From contig NW_025955195.1 of the NCBI RefSeq assembly GCF_022376445.1, positions 1-60,959 of the forward strand: a DNA stretch of 60,959 nt, read 5' to 3'. This document shows, in pieces, positions 9,757 through 22,124 of the stretch. Below the pieces are notes generated by a model. That model had not been told where the DNA came from, ran no database searches, and saw only the letters and a program-made list of their open reading frames with translations. The stretch is from Fomitopsis serialis (Eukaryota; Basidiomycota; Agaricomycetes; Polyporales; Fomitopsidaceae). How positions within the stretch are numbered: position 1 is the first letter of the stretch; the number at the start of each line of letters is the position of its first letter. The translations under genes were made by a program, and so were the position numbers.

Positions 9757-10973
9757 ATGTCCTCGATCGCAGACCACCACCGAACCCCCACCAAGCACGA
9801 CCCAGCACACCCCGCAGAGCCCACCATGTCCAACAGTCTCTCCCCCACCGACCTCCGCCACATCACCTCCAGCTCGAACCTCGCCAGCCCCCGCGAGCGC
9901 AGGCTCTCCAACCGCAACTCCCAACATCTACGCACCCACCGCGTCGGCTCCCGCTCGCCCTCGTCCATCCCGTCCTCGCCCACATCCGTGTAGGTGACTT
10001 GCCACTGAGTCTCTGTGTGCGCTGATCTGTTTGCAGCCACTCGTCATCCTCGGCCATCTTCGAGCGCGACATCGAGCCCATCACGCCCGCCGCGGCCGTC
10101 TCGCCCAACGCCGACCCCCACCGCATCGCGCGCGGCAAGTACACCGAGCAGCTCGAGCAGTCCGTCCCGTCCGTGCTCGACAGCGCAGCCACCGTCCTCG
10201 CTGCGTCCGATGTCCAGGACGACGACTTTGATGCCGTCTCCATCATCACCCCCGCCCCGCCCGACAGTGGCTACCGCTCCGGCTTCGCAAGTCCTTCCAG
10301 TCGTATGAGCAGCCGCAGCCCGAGCCCGACAGGCGTCAGCCCCGGCCGCCGCACGAGCCTGCTCTTCAGCACGAGCCCGACGAGCCCGCTGCAGTTCATC
10401 CACACGCAGGCGCAGAGCCCCGTCCCGATCGCGCCCCTGCCGACCGTGCCCGCGACGCCGACGTCCGCGTACTACTCCGCGGCAGCGTCCGCCGTGCCGT
10501 CCGAGGTGAACTCGGAGGCGTCCTCGCCGACGACCGCGACGCACCACGAGCACCCGCTGCACTCTTTGCCAACCTCGCAGCCGACGACGATCACGATCCC
10601 CGCACCCTTCATCCCGCACCCGCCCTCGCCCAAGGCGGCCGCCAAACGCCTCTCCTTCCTCTCCTACACGGACCTCCTCTCCTCCGCCCCGTCCTCGACC
10701 CTGCCCCTCTCGTCCGTGCTCACGAACGAGCCCCCGCACCTCCCCAGCGTCATCGGGCTCCCGCAGGCGCTGTACGCGGCGAGCTCGAGCGCAGGCAGTG
10801 TGCGCGCAGCGAGCGTCATGGAGCGCGATACGGCGAGCCAGGTGGTGGACGACGTGGGCGGCGAGTGGGAGCGGGAGGGGCTGGGGAGGGGGCTCGAGGA
10901 GCGCCTGGAAGCACTGAACTCGGGCGCGACTGGAGGCCCGCCTGCTGTCGTGCAGGTCTCGGGGCGGGCGTAG
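9757..10973 (+). CDS. Ser/Pro/Thr-rich protein of unknown function
   Basis: Exons 9757-9989 and 10037-10973 join across a 47-nt intron (GTAGGT donor, TTTGCAG acceptor, phase 2), about 389 aa. The ATG at 9757 has a good CACC context; an in-frame ATG at 9661 would add 32 residues. The protein is low-complexity with many SP/TP dipeptides and RxxS sites (RRLSNRNS, KRLSFLSY), suggesting an intrinsically disordered phosphoprotein. One ordered-looking segment, FERDIEPIT followed by ARGKYTEQLEQSVPSVLDSA, may be its conserved core. I recall no named family. Codon use is strongly G/C-ending, as in the other housekeeping-like genes here. Confidence 0.7.
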
Positions 10974-13064
10974 CGCCGCTCACGACATCACCCATGCTCT
11001 CACCCTCCCTCTTGGTCGCTCTCGCTGGATAACACAACGCGGTCTGACGTGCGGACAGACGCTCCTTTCGCCTTTCATGCTGGAACCCCTACTCTATGCG
11101 CTCCTCCTTAATCCCCTATGCGGTCTTGGGCTCGTCTCCTCGGTGTTCGATGTACTCTATATCTCGGCGAAGGGTCTTTAGTTCGCGTCGTCCCGCTTCC
11201 CCCGTCCATCCGCCCTCGCCCCCTAGCCCTCTTCGTTCTCCCCTCACTAATCCCGGCCCGGCGCACGACTGACGACTCTCGCTCCGGCTCGACGTGACGT
11301 GCGTATTTAACTCGGCCCCCCATCGCGTCCGATCCCAGAACGAGCGAATCAGAATCAGAATAGGAAGTTTACTCTGCTGCTACCACTTACCGGTATACCC
11401 TCGATAGCCTGTGTGCGTGTAATTGTCATTGACATTAGTTGCGAACCGAACGATGGGCTGGTGTGCCGGGGAGCGTGTCCTGGATATCGACGTTTCGTGT
11501 CTCGCTGCTGACCTGCCATTCCAGCTTGAACGCGGGGCTCGGAACTCCTGGTCGCTGCGTGCGGTTCGCTCCGGGTGGGGTGGTGTGAGCACCTGTACGG
11601 GGCGTTGGTAGGACCCGTGACCGTGAGCAGGTAGATAGTCTGGTGGAGGTATGGGGCTCCGACGCCGCCGTGGACCGTGCTCCTGATTTGGGCGAGCACG
11701 CTGGCGTGTAAGGTGAGTGTTGCGGTGCTCGCTCAGACGTCCTATTCGTGGTGCTGAGCGATCTGGGTGTAGGTTGCATGCTCGGTCGTGCGTGTAGCGC
11801 CCGGGCGGGTCTCCTCGTTGGACGATCCCTGTTCTTTCTCTTCGCTCCGTTTCACATGTCCCGCCGTGACCTTTGAAGGCAACGCACGTCCGCCATGAGA
11901 TCAATCATCGCCGCGCAGGTCGGCCGAAGCGTTCGTTTGTACATTTGCCGTCTCGTGCGCACGCGACTCACCTGCAAGGTGAGTGCTGTGGTGCTTGTTG
12001 GAAACCCGCTCGTGGTGCTGACGATCCGTTCGCGATCTAGGTGCACATAGTATGCGCGCACACACGACTCGTTTGACGATCCCTTTCCTCTCTTTTCTTC
12101 GTTCCGTTTCACATCTGTCATGGCCTCCCGAGGACAACGCACGCTCGTCGTGAACACAGGCAGTCCTGGGCGCGCATGTCAGCCCAGGCGTTCGTTCGTA
12201 CATCGCCGTCTCGTTCGCGCGCGACTCGCTCACTGTTCCTGCGATGCTGCTGTGGCCGGCGACGTGTTTTCGGCGGCAGGTCTCGCAAGGCCGATGTTCC
12301 CGCCAGCCTCAAGATCAAAGTCCGATGGAAACTCGCGGACATGACCTCCCTGAGGGTTGCGGTCCGGTATTGATACGGACTGCATGCAGCCAAATTATGT
12401 AGGTGAGCGTCGTCGTTACGCAGTGTTGGGTGCCCGCTGCTGCGTCCGGGCTCAGGTTCAAGTTTCCCGGGACCCGGTCTACGACTGGGTACCAACCACG
12501 CTCGCGTGTGGAGGGGTGAAGGCTGCTATTTGTTACAACATCCGGGCGGCGGCGGTCGAGATCGACGGTAGGCGGAAGGCTCGTCGACGTTCATCTGGTG
12601 CCCGGGTCTCCTCGCATCACACAGGAGTGCCAACGTGCGTTCCTCTCGGGTGCTGGGTTAGACGGTCTCGATTCGAAACAGGCTTGCTTCGTTCTCGCAT
12701 CAAGCAATCGCTGTTCGGTCGTATGACCCGCCGTAGATTCAGGACATCCCGCTCACCAATACCGGCCGTACAGACGGGCCCAGCGCCGACAGGGGCACGC
12801 GTTGCGTTGACAGATCCACGTTCTGCCGACTCGCCACGGCCCGCGGGATGCTGTGGCCGTCACCTCACTCCTGCGATGCCATGGCTATGGCTGCGATGCG
12901 GTCTACCGGCTGGTCGCACGACGCCGACGCACTAGTTGGGTTCGGAACCATCGTGTCTGGTGTGGACTGACTCGGAGACATGGTCTTTCGGCCCCGACGA
13001 AGCTTCCGGCGGACGGTCCTGACCTGGTACGTGCACGCTCGCGTGTATCGTACAGAAGCATCTT
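10974..13064. repeat. GC-rich, gene-free DNA with a diverged tandem duplication of about 250 bp
   Basis: Blocks recur in the same order: GTGGTGCTGA..., TTTGACGATCCCT, TCTTCG(C/T)TCCGTTTCACAT, GG(A/C)AACGCACG, GCGTTCGTTYGTACAT and GCCGTCTCGT. They are seen at about 11750-11975 and again at about 12010-12230. This indicates an old tandem duplication with heavy divergence. No gene is supported; the open frames overlap on both strands and lack domains. Confidence 0.45.
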
Positions 13065-13303
13065 TGTCAGTTAAAGTGGATTAACAAGGGTACTTAGAAG
13101 TACCTTAGGTCAGATTAACTTGGTACACTAATGTACTTCCTAATCTGTGATCCAGTATTGATCCAGGATTAGCAAATTGGATTTAGAGGATTAGAGTTTG
13201 GATCAGTGTCATTAATCCTGGGCTAATCTGGGTGGATTAATACCAGCTAATCTGATGAGGCTACTGGATTAACTGATGATTTAAAGTGGATTAAGAAAAT
13301 AAA

Positions 13304-13401
13304 TGGCACCAGCCAGGATTGAACCCCTGACCTCATGCAAGATTACATAATCACCTATTTGAGTCGGACTCTCTGCACTCTAACCACTTCACCATATGGT
13401 T
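13304..13401 (-). other. tRNA-like sequence, left arm
   Basis: Mirror copy of the right-arm tRNA-like sequence. Read on the minus strand it has an A-box-like TGGTGAAGTGG and a B-box-like GGTTCAATCC. Confidence 0.5.
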
Positions 13402-14133
13402 GTTATAAACCTAGAAACACAATGCTATATGACACATTCTCTGAATGCTGGACTTAGACATATTCTGGCCCTCTGTTACTGTGCTCTGCACATACCTGGT
13501 TAATCTGCAGATTAGTACTGGATTAACACAAGCTGATCTTTCTGGATTAGTGGTGCTAATCCTCAGTCCCATCTTGTCTTAGACCAGCTGTGTTGCTGCA
13601 TGGATTAACAAAGTTAATCCAGTGGATCAGAGCATACTGATCCAAATCTCAGTGATGGATTAGTGTACTCCAAATCTGATCTCAAAACTGGCTTAAGTGT
13701 AGATAAATCCTGGTCTCAGAATTGGATTAACTGTGAGTGTAATCTTGGATTAGAGATTTGGATTGGTACAGTTAATCCAGTTTTAAATCCAATTCTGAGA
13801 TCAGGATTAGAATGTATTGATCCATGATCTATCTACACTTAAGCCAGTTTTGAGATCAGATTTAGAGTACACTAATCCATCACTGAGATTTGGATCAGTA
13901 TGCTCTGATCCACTGGATTAACTTTGTTAATCCATGCAGCAACACAGCTGGTCTAAGACAAGATGGGACTGAGGATTAGCACCACTAATCCAGAAAGATC
14001 AGCTTGTGTTAATCCAGTACTAATCTGCAGATTAACCAGGTATGTGCAGAGCACAGTAACAGAGGGCCAGAATATGTCTAAGTCCAGCATTCAGAGAATG
14101 TGTCATATAGCATTGTGTTTCTAGGTTTATAAC

Positions 14134-14231
14134 AACCATATGGTGAAGTGGTTAGAGTGCAGAGAGTCCGACTCAAATAGGTGATTATGTAATCTTGCAT
14201 GAGGTCAGGGGTTCAATCCTGGCTGGTGCCA
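14134..14231 (+). other. tRNA-like sequence, right arm
   Basis: TGGTGAAGTGG at 14141 resembles the Pol III A box (TRGYNNARNNG), and GGTTCAATCC near 14210 resembles the B box. The 3' end GCTGGTGCCA is acceptor-like. Only about four acceptor pairs (ACCA with TGGT) and a weak T stem can be drawn, so this is probably a tRNA-derived promoter, as in SINEs, and not a working tRNA. I could not assign an anticodon. Confidence 0.5.
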
Positions 14232-14470
14232 TTTATTTTCTTAATCCACTTTAAATCATCAGTTAATCCAGTAGCCTCATCAGATTAGCTGGTATTAATC
14301 CACCCAGATTAGCCCAGGATTAATGACACTGATCCAAACTCTAATCCTCTAAATCCAATTTGCTAATCCTGGATCAATACTGGATCACAGATTAGGAAGT
14401 ACATTAGTGTACCAAGTTAATCTGACCTAAGGTACTTCTAAGTACCCTTGTTAATCCACTTTAACTGACA

Positions 14471-17400
14471 TCACTGACAGAAGTGTCGTTTCCTCGCAAG
14501 CTCAGTTATCGCACGTTCTGGTTGGTGAGCGGGAGACGTACTCGCGAGCGTGGCCTGATGGGATTCGCTACGCCGTTCGGGCTGGTCGAGGTCGGGTATG
14601 GGCGGAAGGCTTGTCGACGTTTGCGGGGTGTTGTGGGCACCAGCGTACGCTCCGGGTGGCCATCTCAGATGCTGCAGCTCCCTCTCATGTACTTGCAGCG
14701 TGCGGACGACTCGACGGCGTGCGTCACCATGCTTACATCACCTCCTGTGCCCTTGCTTTCCCTCTTGTACATACCTCCCTCGCTCTCCAACGGCCTACTG
14801 ACACCCGTCGTCTCGAAGAGCGTGCTCCCTCCACCCCCGACTCCGCCATTCGCGAGCGACGCGAGGCCTGAGCGCGCAACCCAAGACGAGCACAGCGCGT
14901 CGAGCCCCCGCAGACTGAGCTGAGCAACGTCGTACTGCGTTGGTCGGCATGACTACCCTCTGCCCTCACCGTCTGTCGCGACCGCCCTACGTCCGACATC
15001 GACTCCGCAACCGCCTGCCCTAGAGGGTCACGCATTGGGCCTTGCCCTCCGCCGCACGCGCATCCCTCCGACACTGGACCATTCCAATGTATGCGCCGTC
15101 TGTCCCTGCCCCGGAGCACTTCGCTGCGAGCGTAGCAACGTGTGCGTGTGTGCCAGAAACCACAGCATCAGCGACACACTCGTGCTGATCCCTCTCCTCC
15201 GCCAATCTCAAGCACCCGCGCGCGACGCTGAGGCCTGAGGGCTCGCGCGTCCCACTCAAGGCATGTCGTGATCCGCGTGAGCCGCGTCGAGCCCCGCAGA
15301 GTGCGCCGAGCGACTCCTCTTATTCTAGTGCTCTACAACCTCGTCTGTTGCGACAGCCCTCTCGACGAGTGCGCATATATGCGCCAGTGGCGGGAGCCCA
15401 GTGCCAGGACCGTGCTTCACGGTGTCGTCGTGGTGTTGCCCCGCGACTTGGAGCTTTACCATATGTCGGCCAGGACTCGAAGGCACGCGTGAGCGACCGT
15501 CCTCCCACTGCGCTTGTCCCGCATGGCTGCACTGTGGTGGTGCAGACGACGACGCTCGTCCGAACCCGTCTACACATGCGTGTAACCGCGTCGCTGCGCG
15601 TCCTCTCCAGACTCCTCCGCTCGTTGCTCCGGGTCCGTCTGTATGCGCGTCCACTTGGATGGAACCGCTGATCCATATATTCAACTCGGGTGTGGCTGCC
15701 TACGAACACTGCCGTCGCCGCGTCTACCGTGCCCCGCCCGCGGTGCGTCTTCAATTGCCCCGCTCGTCTCGAGCTCATAGCATGTCATTTGATACTTTAC
15801 AGGTGTCTTGGACTTCATCTATCACCTCCAGGCTCCGTCCTTTACCGTCAGCTCATCAGCTTTTGCGATCGCCGCCGACCGAGGTCCCTAGTCGCGTGCG
15901 GATCCTCACGGATGTCCGTCTCGGACCCTGAGGGCGAGACCTTTCCCACATGAGGCGATGGTGTATGCACAAGTCTCTTCCGACCCGACAGAGCATCGGC
16001 GTTGTAGACGGCGCAGGAGTATGAAGAACGTTCACGGATACCGACTCGGAATGATCCCCGCCTGCATCCCTCCCGTGGCTCTTCTTGCCTCCTACCATCG
16101 GCCACGCAGCTGCAGAGCACGTCGCAGCCAGCAAGAGACACGGAGGTGCGACGCTAGTGCGAGCGCGCGCCGTCGGGACGCCGCGTATCGTGTGCGTTTA
16201 TAATCTTGCCTGGTGCGTCTTGGCTCCTCACTGACATGGCGTACAATCTAGAGTCCCGAGTCAACTTGGATGGCGACAAAGAGCCTTACCACGACGTTCC
16301 AGCCGTACCTCGACGCGTCCCCCGTCCGACACCTTCCAGGATATGTAGTAGCACCCCGAGCCCATTCATCCTCGATAGAACCCGTCTCCCGCACGCCGGG
16401 GATGCTTCGCGTGCCTTGATTCCGCAGCAGCACTGCGATATGCGAGTCGTCCCCACGGCCGTTGGTGCAGGTGCGCGAAGACGTGTCTATCCGCCGTCCA
16501 GTGCCGATGGAGGGAGGCAACCTGAAGTTGGGAGAGATAGGGAAGGTCGCCGCCGCGGCCCATAGTCTCGATCGTATGACCCCGCTCGATCAATCGCGAT
16601 CCCCTCCGATTGACCGGGGATGCGGAATATACAATTAATGGCCCCGCAGAGTCCAGACGAAGCTCCAAAGCCTCGACGACGCACCTTTCCACCCTTTCTG
16701 GTCGTACATAACCTCATCCCCGGCTCTCAACCACTTCTGGTCTAACCTCATCCTCGGTGGCTGCGCAACAAAGTCTCTGTAACACGCAGCCCTGGCCACT
16801 CCACAGTAATATGGCCTGCCGTTCTTGTCTGATAAGTCGATACACCCGCCGAGAGGCAGCCGTCCGACGATACGCCGTCTTGCCCAAGGGGTTGCGTGGG
16901 TGACGACATGATAGCTGCGATACGACGCAACGGACCCAGAAGTCCTGTATTTGCGGCACCCGGTGAGTTGCCATGCTTGTACGAACAGTCGTCTTGGAGC
17001 AATTCTGACGCAACGTTCAGAGTCTTCCAGTCAAGCTGGTTCCGGTCGACGGTCGTCGAACAAGTACAAGCTGTGGTTGAGTTGTGGCTGAAGACTTCGC
17101 GAAACCGTGGATGGAGATCGACAGGCGGATCTGGCTAAGCGCGGGATAGCGGGCCCGCGGCATCAACGCGGCAAAGAGCAGGACCTTCTTTCTGACCTCC
17201 TCCACATGGACGGAGGCACACGAGCCTCTCCATCTCCTCTCTCTCTCTGTGGCCTCGACATGCCAATCTTGCAGATAGGGTCCATGATCAACCTTATGAG
17301 TTTGAGCTCCATGCCGTGAGTACGGATCCCTGCACCTGCCGTCGTTCCTACGCTAACTCTCCCGGCCAGATACAGCGCAGCTCTCGCCGCGGAAGGCTTG

Positions 17401-17579
17401 CGCTCCGTTGGCCACGGCTCTTGATATGCTAACTTGGGAGCCGCGCTGGCGCGCCATGGCCACGGTGATGAGTCTCTTATCGCTTACGGTGCTTCTGCCG
17501 CCCTATAAGACCGGTCATGCGTGCACTCCGTCCCTAGCTTGCCACCGAGCGCTCGCCTCTTGCTTGCCTCAGCTCCACC
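14471..17579. other. GC-rich, gene-free DNA right of the palindrome
   Basis: Open frames up to 176 codons exist on both strands, but they overlap each other and show no domain, splice continuity or repeat-free composition. A short segment at about 14590-14622 (GGGCGGAAGGCTTGTCGACG) resembles one at about 12572-12594 on the other side of the palindrome, so the element sits within older repetitive DNA. Confidence 0.4.
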
Positions 17580-20056
17580 ATGGCCTACAACGGGCACACA
17601 GGCGTCGACGGCCTCGTCGACGCGGAGAAGGTCTCCGTCATGGAGCAGATCCACAAGCAGGACTCGTACGACGAGAAGAAGGGCTTCAGCGAGGACGTCG
17701 TCGACGTCCCGAGCGTCGACTACGACGGCGACGACGCCCAGCTGCTCGACCTCGGCACGGACGACCCGTTCCCCGCCGATCCGAACGCGCAGGTCGAGCA
17801 GCAGTTCACGTTCCGCGCGGTGTTCGTCGGGTGCATGTTGGGCGCCGTCATCTCGGCGAGCAAGTACGTGGGGGCCTTCCTGGTTGGTGAGCGTGGACTG
17901 ATCTGACGTGTTTCTAGTGTGTATCTGGGCCTCAAGACGGGGTGGACGTTCGGCGCGTCCATGTTCGGGTCCATCTTTGGCTTCGCCATCCTCAAGCCGC
18001 TCTCCAAGGCGCTCCCGGAACGGTTTGGCGGAGGGTACTTTGGCCCCAAGGAGAACGTCTGCTGCCAGAGCGCGGCGACGGTGCGTATCCGAGCGTCCCT
18101 TTGTTGCCATCACTCTTGACTTGGGATCACACAGGCGGCGGGTTCGCTCGGCCTGCTGTTCACCTCTGGTTTCCCCGCAGCATACCAGCTTGGCCTGCTC
18201 GGGGCGAACCCCTCTGAGGACTTCGGGTGAGTCGCGAAGCGCACATTCCTGTCTTTGCATGATGTGACACCGCGGATCCGCCAGGCGTCTCATCACGTTC
18301 ACGATCTGCTGCGCCTACGTCGGCATCTTCTTTACCATGCCGCTCCGCCGGCTGTACATCCTCAAGCTGAAGCTGACCTTCCCGAGCTCGGTCGCCACCG
18401 CGTACACCATCCGCTCGCTGCACGTCGGGAAGGACGCCGCTGCCAACGCGCGCAAGAAGACGTGGGCCCTCGTCGTCTCGTTCTTCGTCTCCATCTGCTG
18501 GAGGGTCACGAGCGAGTATGCGCCAGGAATCATGTGGGATTGGCACTGGAGCTGGTGGTTCTACCGTGCCGGCTGGGAATGGATTATCTGCGCCGAGTCC
18601 TGGGTATGTCTCCGTTCTCTCTTCCATGTCAGCGTTCTGAGCAATTCCAGGGCTGGATATGGGAGTGGACGCCCGCCTTCATCGGCTGCGGACTCCTCGT
18701 TCCTATGAACAGCTCTGCCTCGTTCGTGGGCGGTGCTGTGCTCGCCTGGGCGATCATCGGCCCTGCGCTGGTGGCGACGAACCGTGCCTTCGGCGAGCCC
18801 ATGTCGCCACTCTACCCAGGCTACCTCGACTACTCCAACATGGACCTCCCCGACCCCGTCCACCGGCCCTCGCCCGAGTACTGGATGATCTGGCCCGGGT
18901 GCATGCTCCTTCTGACATCCAGCGTCGCGGAGATTGCGGCGAACTACAAGACGATCGTGACCGCGTTCAGCGTGCTGCTCGAGCCGGCCGTCATCAAGGT
19001 GCGGCGGCTCGCGAACCTGCGCGAGAGTAGCGTGCGGTTCGAGAAGGAGGACGGGTTCTACGACCCGGTCCCGCTCGAGGAGCAGACGCCGTGGTGGATG
19101 TGGACGGGCGGGCTCGTGCTCAGCACGATCCTCACGATGCTCGTCATGAAGTATCAGTTCGACCAGAACCCCGGTATTACCCTCCTCTCGATCTTCTTCG
19201 CGTTCATATTTTCGCTCGTCGGCGCGGAGTGCGTCGGGCGCGTGTCCGTGAACCCCGTTACCACCCTGGGGAACTTCTCGCAGCTGGTGCGTGTCCGCCA
19301 CGTTGGGATCGGCGTGTAGATTCTGATTGACGTCGTGTGCAGATCTTTGGTGGGATCTCGAAGGGCTCGGGGCTCTCCCCACAGCGGAACGAGCTGAACA
19401 ATGGGCTCACCGGGATGATCACTCTCGCCGCCGCGGAGCAGTGCTCCGACATGCTCGGCGACCTGAAGGCGACGCACCTGCTCGGCGCGTCCCCACGCGT
19501 ACAGCTCTACTCCCAGTGCTGCGGCGCGCTCGTCTCCATATTCCTGAGCACGGCGATGTACGTCGTCTTCAGCAAGGCGTACCCGTGCATCAACACGCTC
19601 TCCTCGTCCACATGCGAGTTCGCCGTGCCCGACGTGAAGAGCTGGCGCGCCGTCTCCATCGCCGTGTCCTCTTCCTCGCTGCCGATCCCGCTGTCGTCGG
19701 GGATCACCGCGCTCGTGTTCATGGGCATGGTGCTCGTCAGCACGTTCCTCAAGTACCGGTTCGTCCCCGCGGGCAAGCAGCACTGGGTCCCGAACTGGAA
19801 CGCGGTCGGGATCGCGTTCGTCCTCGGGCCGTCGAACACGTACCCCGTCGCGATGATGTTCGGGTCGCTCGTCGCGTTCGTGTGGCGGCGCCGCTGGCCG
19901 AACGCGTGGTTCTTGGTCGGGTACGCGATTGCGGCGGGGATGATCGCGGGCGAGGGCTTGGGCGGGATCGTGAATGCGGTGTTGCAGATCGGGAAGGTGA
20001 GCGGGAACCTATATGGGACCGCCGTGGGGTGCCCGATGAACGCCTACTGTGGATGA
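17580..20056 (+). CDS. OPT-superfamily transporter (YGL114W-like)
   Basis: Six exons, 17580-17863, 17918-18080, 18135-18226, 18285-18603, 18651-19286 and 19343-20056, encode 735 aa. OPT proteins carry oligopeptides or metal-ligand complexes across membranes with protons. An acidic cytosolic N-terminus of about 80 residues precedes repeated hydrophobic segments. Family-typical stretches are SNVYLGLKTGWTFGAS, GYFGPKENVCCQ, SGFPAAYQLGL, LKLTFPSSVATAYTI, NPVTTLGNFSQLIFGG and AGEGLGGIVNAVLQ. The layout matches the fungal YGL114W branch more than the Opt1/Opt2 peptide transporters; that branch placement is from memory. Introns are 47-58 nt with canonical ends. The next gene (GSTFuA) is co-directional about 860 bp away, with no sign of coupling. 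Confidence 0.9.
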
Positions 20057-20913
20057 GGGTGGGCAGTATTGTCTATAGAATGTCTCCGAGGTGACGACTA
20101 GCTACGTAGTACACGAGGACCGCATGTATCAGTATAGATTGTTGTTAGAAGGACTCCCGATCACTTATGAGATGGACTGTGATGACTTGTGTCGAATGAC
20201 AGTCGGTAGGTTGAGTCAGGATGATGTGGAACACATCACCGGTGGGAATTCACGAGATTTCGCTCCTGCAATACCTCACAGGCTGATAGGCAAAAGGGCA
20301 CCCGACAGTGAAGCTTTGAAGTCTTATTCGCGGAGGACGACTTTGTCATCGAGTTCGGAAAGTATGACGGGGAGATGTTCAGTCCACCGACAACCAGGTA
20401 TGTTATAACCCGATCACATGCCCAAAGGCCATATTCCGCCAAATAAGTGCTGCTCGTTGGCGTCTCAGTATGCCCTGCTGAATGCCGGAAGCATTGCCTC
20501 GGTGTTGACCCTTCCCTAGTTCAATAGCGTCTGACGTCGCATATCGCGCGATGTCCTTGAAGTCTCTGCAAAGAGGTCGTCATTGTACACAAGGCTCGTG
20601 CGCATGAACGTTTGAACCCTTGCTACTGGCTGGCCCAGCGCCGGGATATTGTCTATCCACGTCCTGTGAACATGTCTGCGAATCCTGGAAGAGCCAGAGA
20701 ATGCCTCCGAGATACATTCCCAAGGAGCATTGTCAGATGACAGGACGATGACTGTGCGAGGCCGGGATAGGTAATGAGTCCGAGGAGTAGATACAAGAAC
20801 ACGGACTCGGAGGGCTGTTGGGAATATGTATCTGACGATCCCTGCGTGTTACTCTTCGTAACTGAGCACTACCGCTTAGGTGTTAACACAAGCTCTCCGT
20901 TAACCGTTGGACG
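20057..20913. other. Intergenic, nothing recognised
   Basis: Spacer between the OPT and GST genes. No supported open frame or repeat. Confidence 0.5.
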
Positions 20914-21812
20914 ATGGGTGCATTACCGGACACCGACGTGATCGTCTTCTACGACATTCCGAGCGACACCCCCAGCAAAGCCTGGTCGCCCAGTACCTGG
21001 AAAACGAGGTCAGCACAATTCTACCCTCATGCGGTCCTTCACTCACGTATGTGGCCTAGGTACGCACTTAACCTCAAAGGCTTGCCGTACCGTACACAGT
21101 GGGTAGAGTACCCCGACATCGCGGCGCTGCTTCAGTCCTTTGGGCTCGAGCCGACTGACCCGGGCACAATCCTGCCATACACGCTCCCCGCGATTTACGA
21201 CCCGCGCACAAAGCGCGCCGTCGCTGAGAGCGCGAAGATTGCGGCATATCTGGATGATACCTACCCCGATACGCCGGCGGTGTTGCCGAAAGAGCTGCGC
21301 GCGTTCCAGGTACATTCATCCCCTGTCCTCATCACGCATCCTATTTCTTCACATGCGGCGTGCCACTGACTCTCTCGCCACTGTTGTAGGCTGCCTTCCA
21401 GCAGGGCTTTGGCACGGTCGTCCAGCCTGCAGTCTTGCCCCTCTTCCTCCCGCGCACGCTCCCCATCCTCACGCCGGCCTCGCAACCCTACTTCCGACAC
21501 ACTCGCGAGCAGATGTTCGGCACCAAGATGGAGGAGATCTGTCCCCCGCCCCAGTACGCCGCGCAGTGGGCCGAGATCGAGCGCGCGTTCGGCGTCCTGG
21601 CCGGGTGGCTGGACGACGCGGGCGATGGCCGCTTTACTATGCTCGGCGGGGCGGTGACGCATACGGATCTGAGCGTTGCGGGCTGGTTGGTGTGGATGCG
21701 GATCGTGACTGGGAAGGAGAGCGAGGAGTGGCGCGCGCTGGAGGGCTGGCATGGGGGCCGGTGGAAGAGGCTGATGGATTTGGTGGAGCCGTGGTATGAC
21801 TACAGTCGGTGA
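20914..21812 (+). CDS. Glutathione S-transferase, fungal class GSTFuA
   Basis: Exons 20914-21008, 21060-21309 and 21390-21812 give 255 aa. The thioredoxin-like N-terminal domain starts FYDIPS and has the WSPSTWKTRYALNLKGLPY helix, LPAIYDP (the cis-Pro turn) and ESAKIAAYLDDTYP (glutathione gamma-Glu site). A helical C-terminal domain follows, with VTHTDLSVAGWLVWMRIV. This arrangement matches the GSTFuA class, the former etherase-related GSTs that are expanded in wood-decay basidiomycetes and bind aromatic wood extractives. The Ser following the first strand (IPSDTPSKAWS) is a candidate active-site residue. It is full length with no disruption. Confidence 0.9.
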
Positions 21813-22124
21813 ATTGCTGAAGCGTGGCGCAAATGATACGTTAAAGGGATGTCAGAAGTGAACACCGGACCTGTTAAACAAACCATCAGGCTGATTGAGG
21901 TCGGTCGCATGGCGCCGCCGACTCTTCCCGCAGTTGCCGATAGCTCAGTTGAGAAGCATGAAAGCCACCGGCCAACGTCTGGATCCCATGCTTTCATGGC
22001 TCGGGCTTGAACAGCAATATTGGATTTCGGCATTTCAAGACTACAGCTCGTTTGCTTTATAGCGACGCTCTGTATACATCGATTAATCATCGCAGATTCG
22101 CGGAGTTCGCCAGTCAGTTAGAGC
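21813..22124. other. Convergent intergenic spacer
   Basis: Short spacer between the 3' ends of the GST and MFS genes. Nothing recognised. Confidence 0.5.

Larger units (their letters stand above)
13065..14470. mobile_element. Giant near-perfect palindrome (foldback-like element), two 640-bp arms
   Basis: 13065-13704 is the reverse complement of 13831-14470; paired positions sum to 27535 throughout. In the parts I compared the arms differ at about one base. The central 126 bp (13705-13830) are themselves imperfectly self-complementary. The DNA is AT-rich inside GC-rich flanks and packed with GGATTA/TAATCC hexamers. Each arm contains one tRNA-like sequence. There is no open frame of note. I found no target-site duplication: the outer bases are TCTT on the left and TCAC on the right. 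The form fits a non-autonomous foldback or large MITE-like element. An assembly artefact is the main alternative. Confidence 0.8.

Noticed and set aside
10044..10739. 231-codon minus frame, Arg/Gly-rich
   Set aside because: Antisense of the Ser/Pro-rich gene; arginine-rich shadows are expected from GC-rich codons.
11380..11904. 174-codon minus frame
   Set aside because: Overlaps other frames in diverged repeat DNA; no motif or splice support.
14134..14231. Functional tRNA gene
   Set aside because: Acceptor and T stems pair poorly and no anticodon arm can be drawn.
13065..14470. CRISPR array or rRNA
   Set aside because: Inverted arms, not spaced direct repeats; no rRNA sequence; the host is eukaryotic.
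17484..19382. Long minus frames opposite the OPT transporter
   Set aside because: His/Arg/Glu-rich shadows; the plus strand has clear transporter motifs and spliced continuity.
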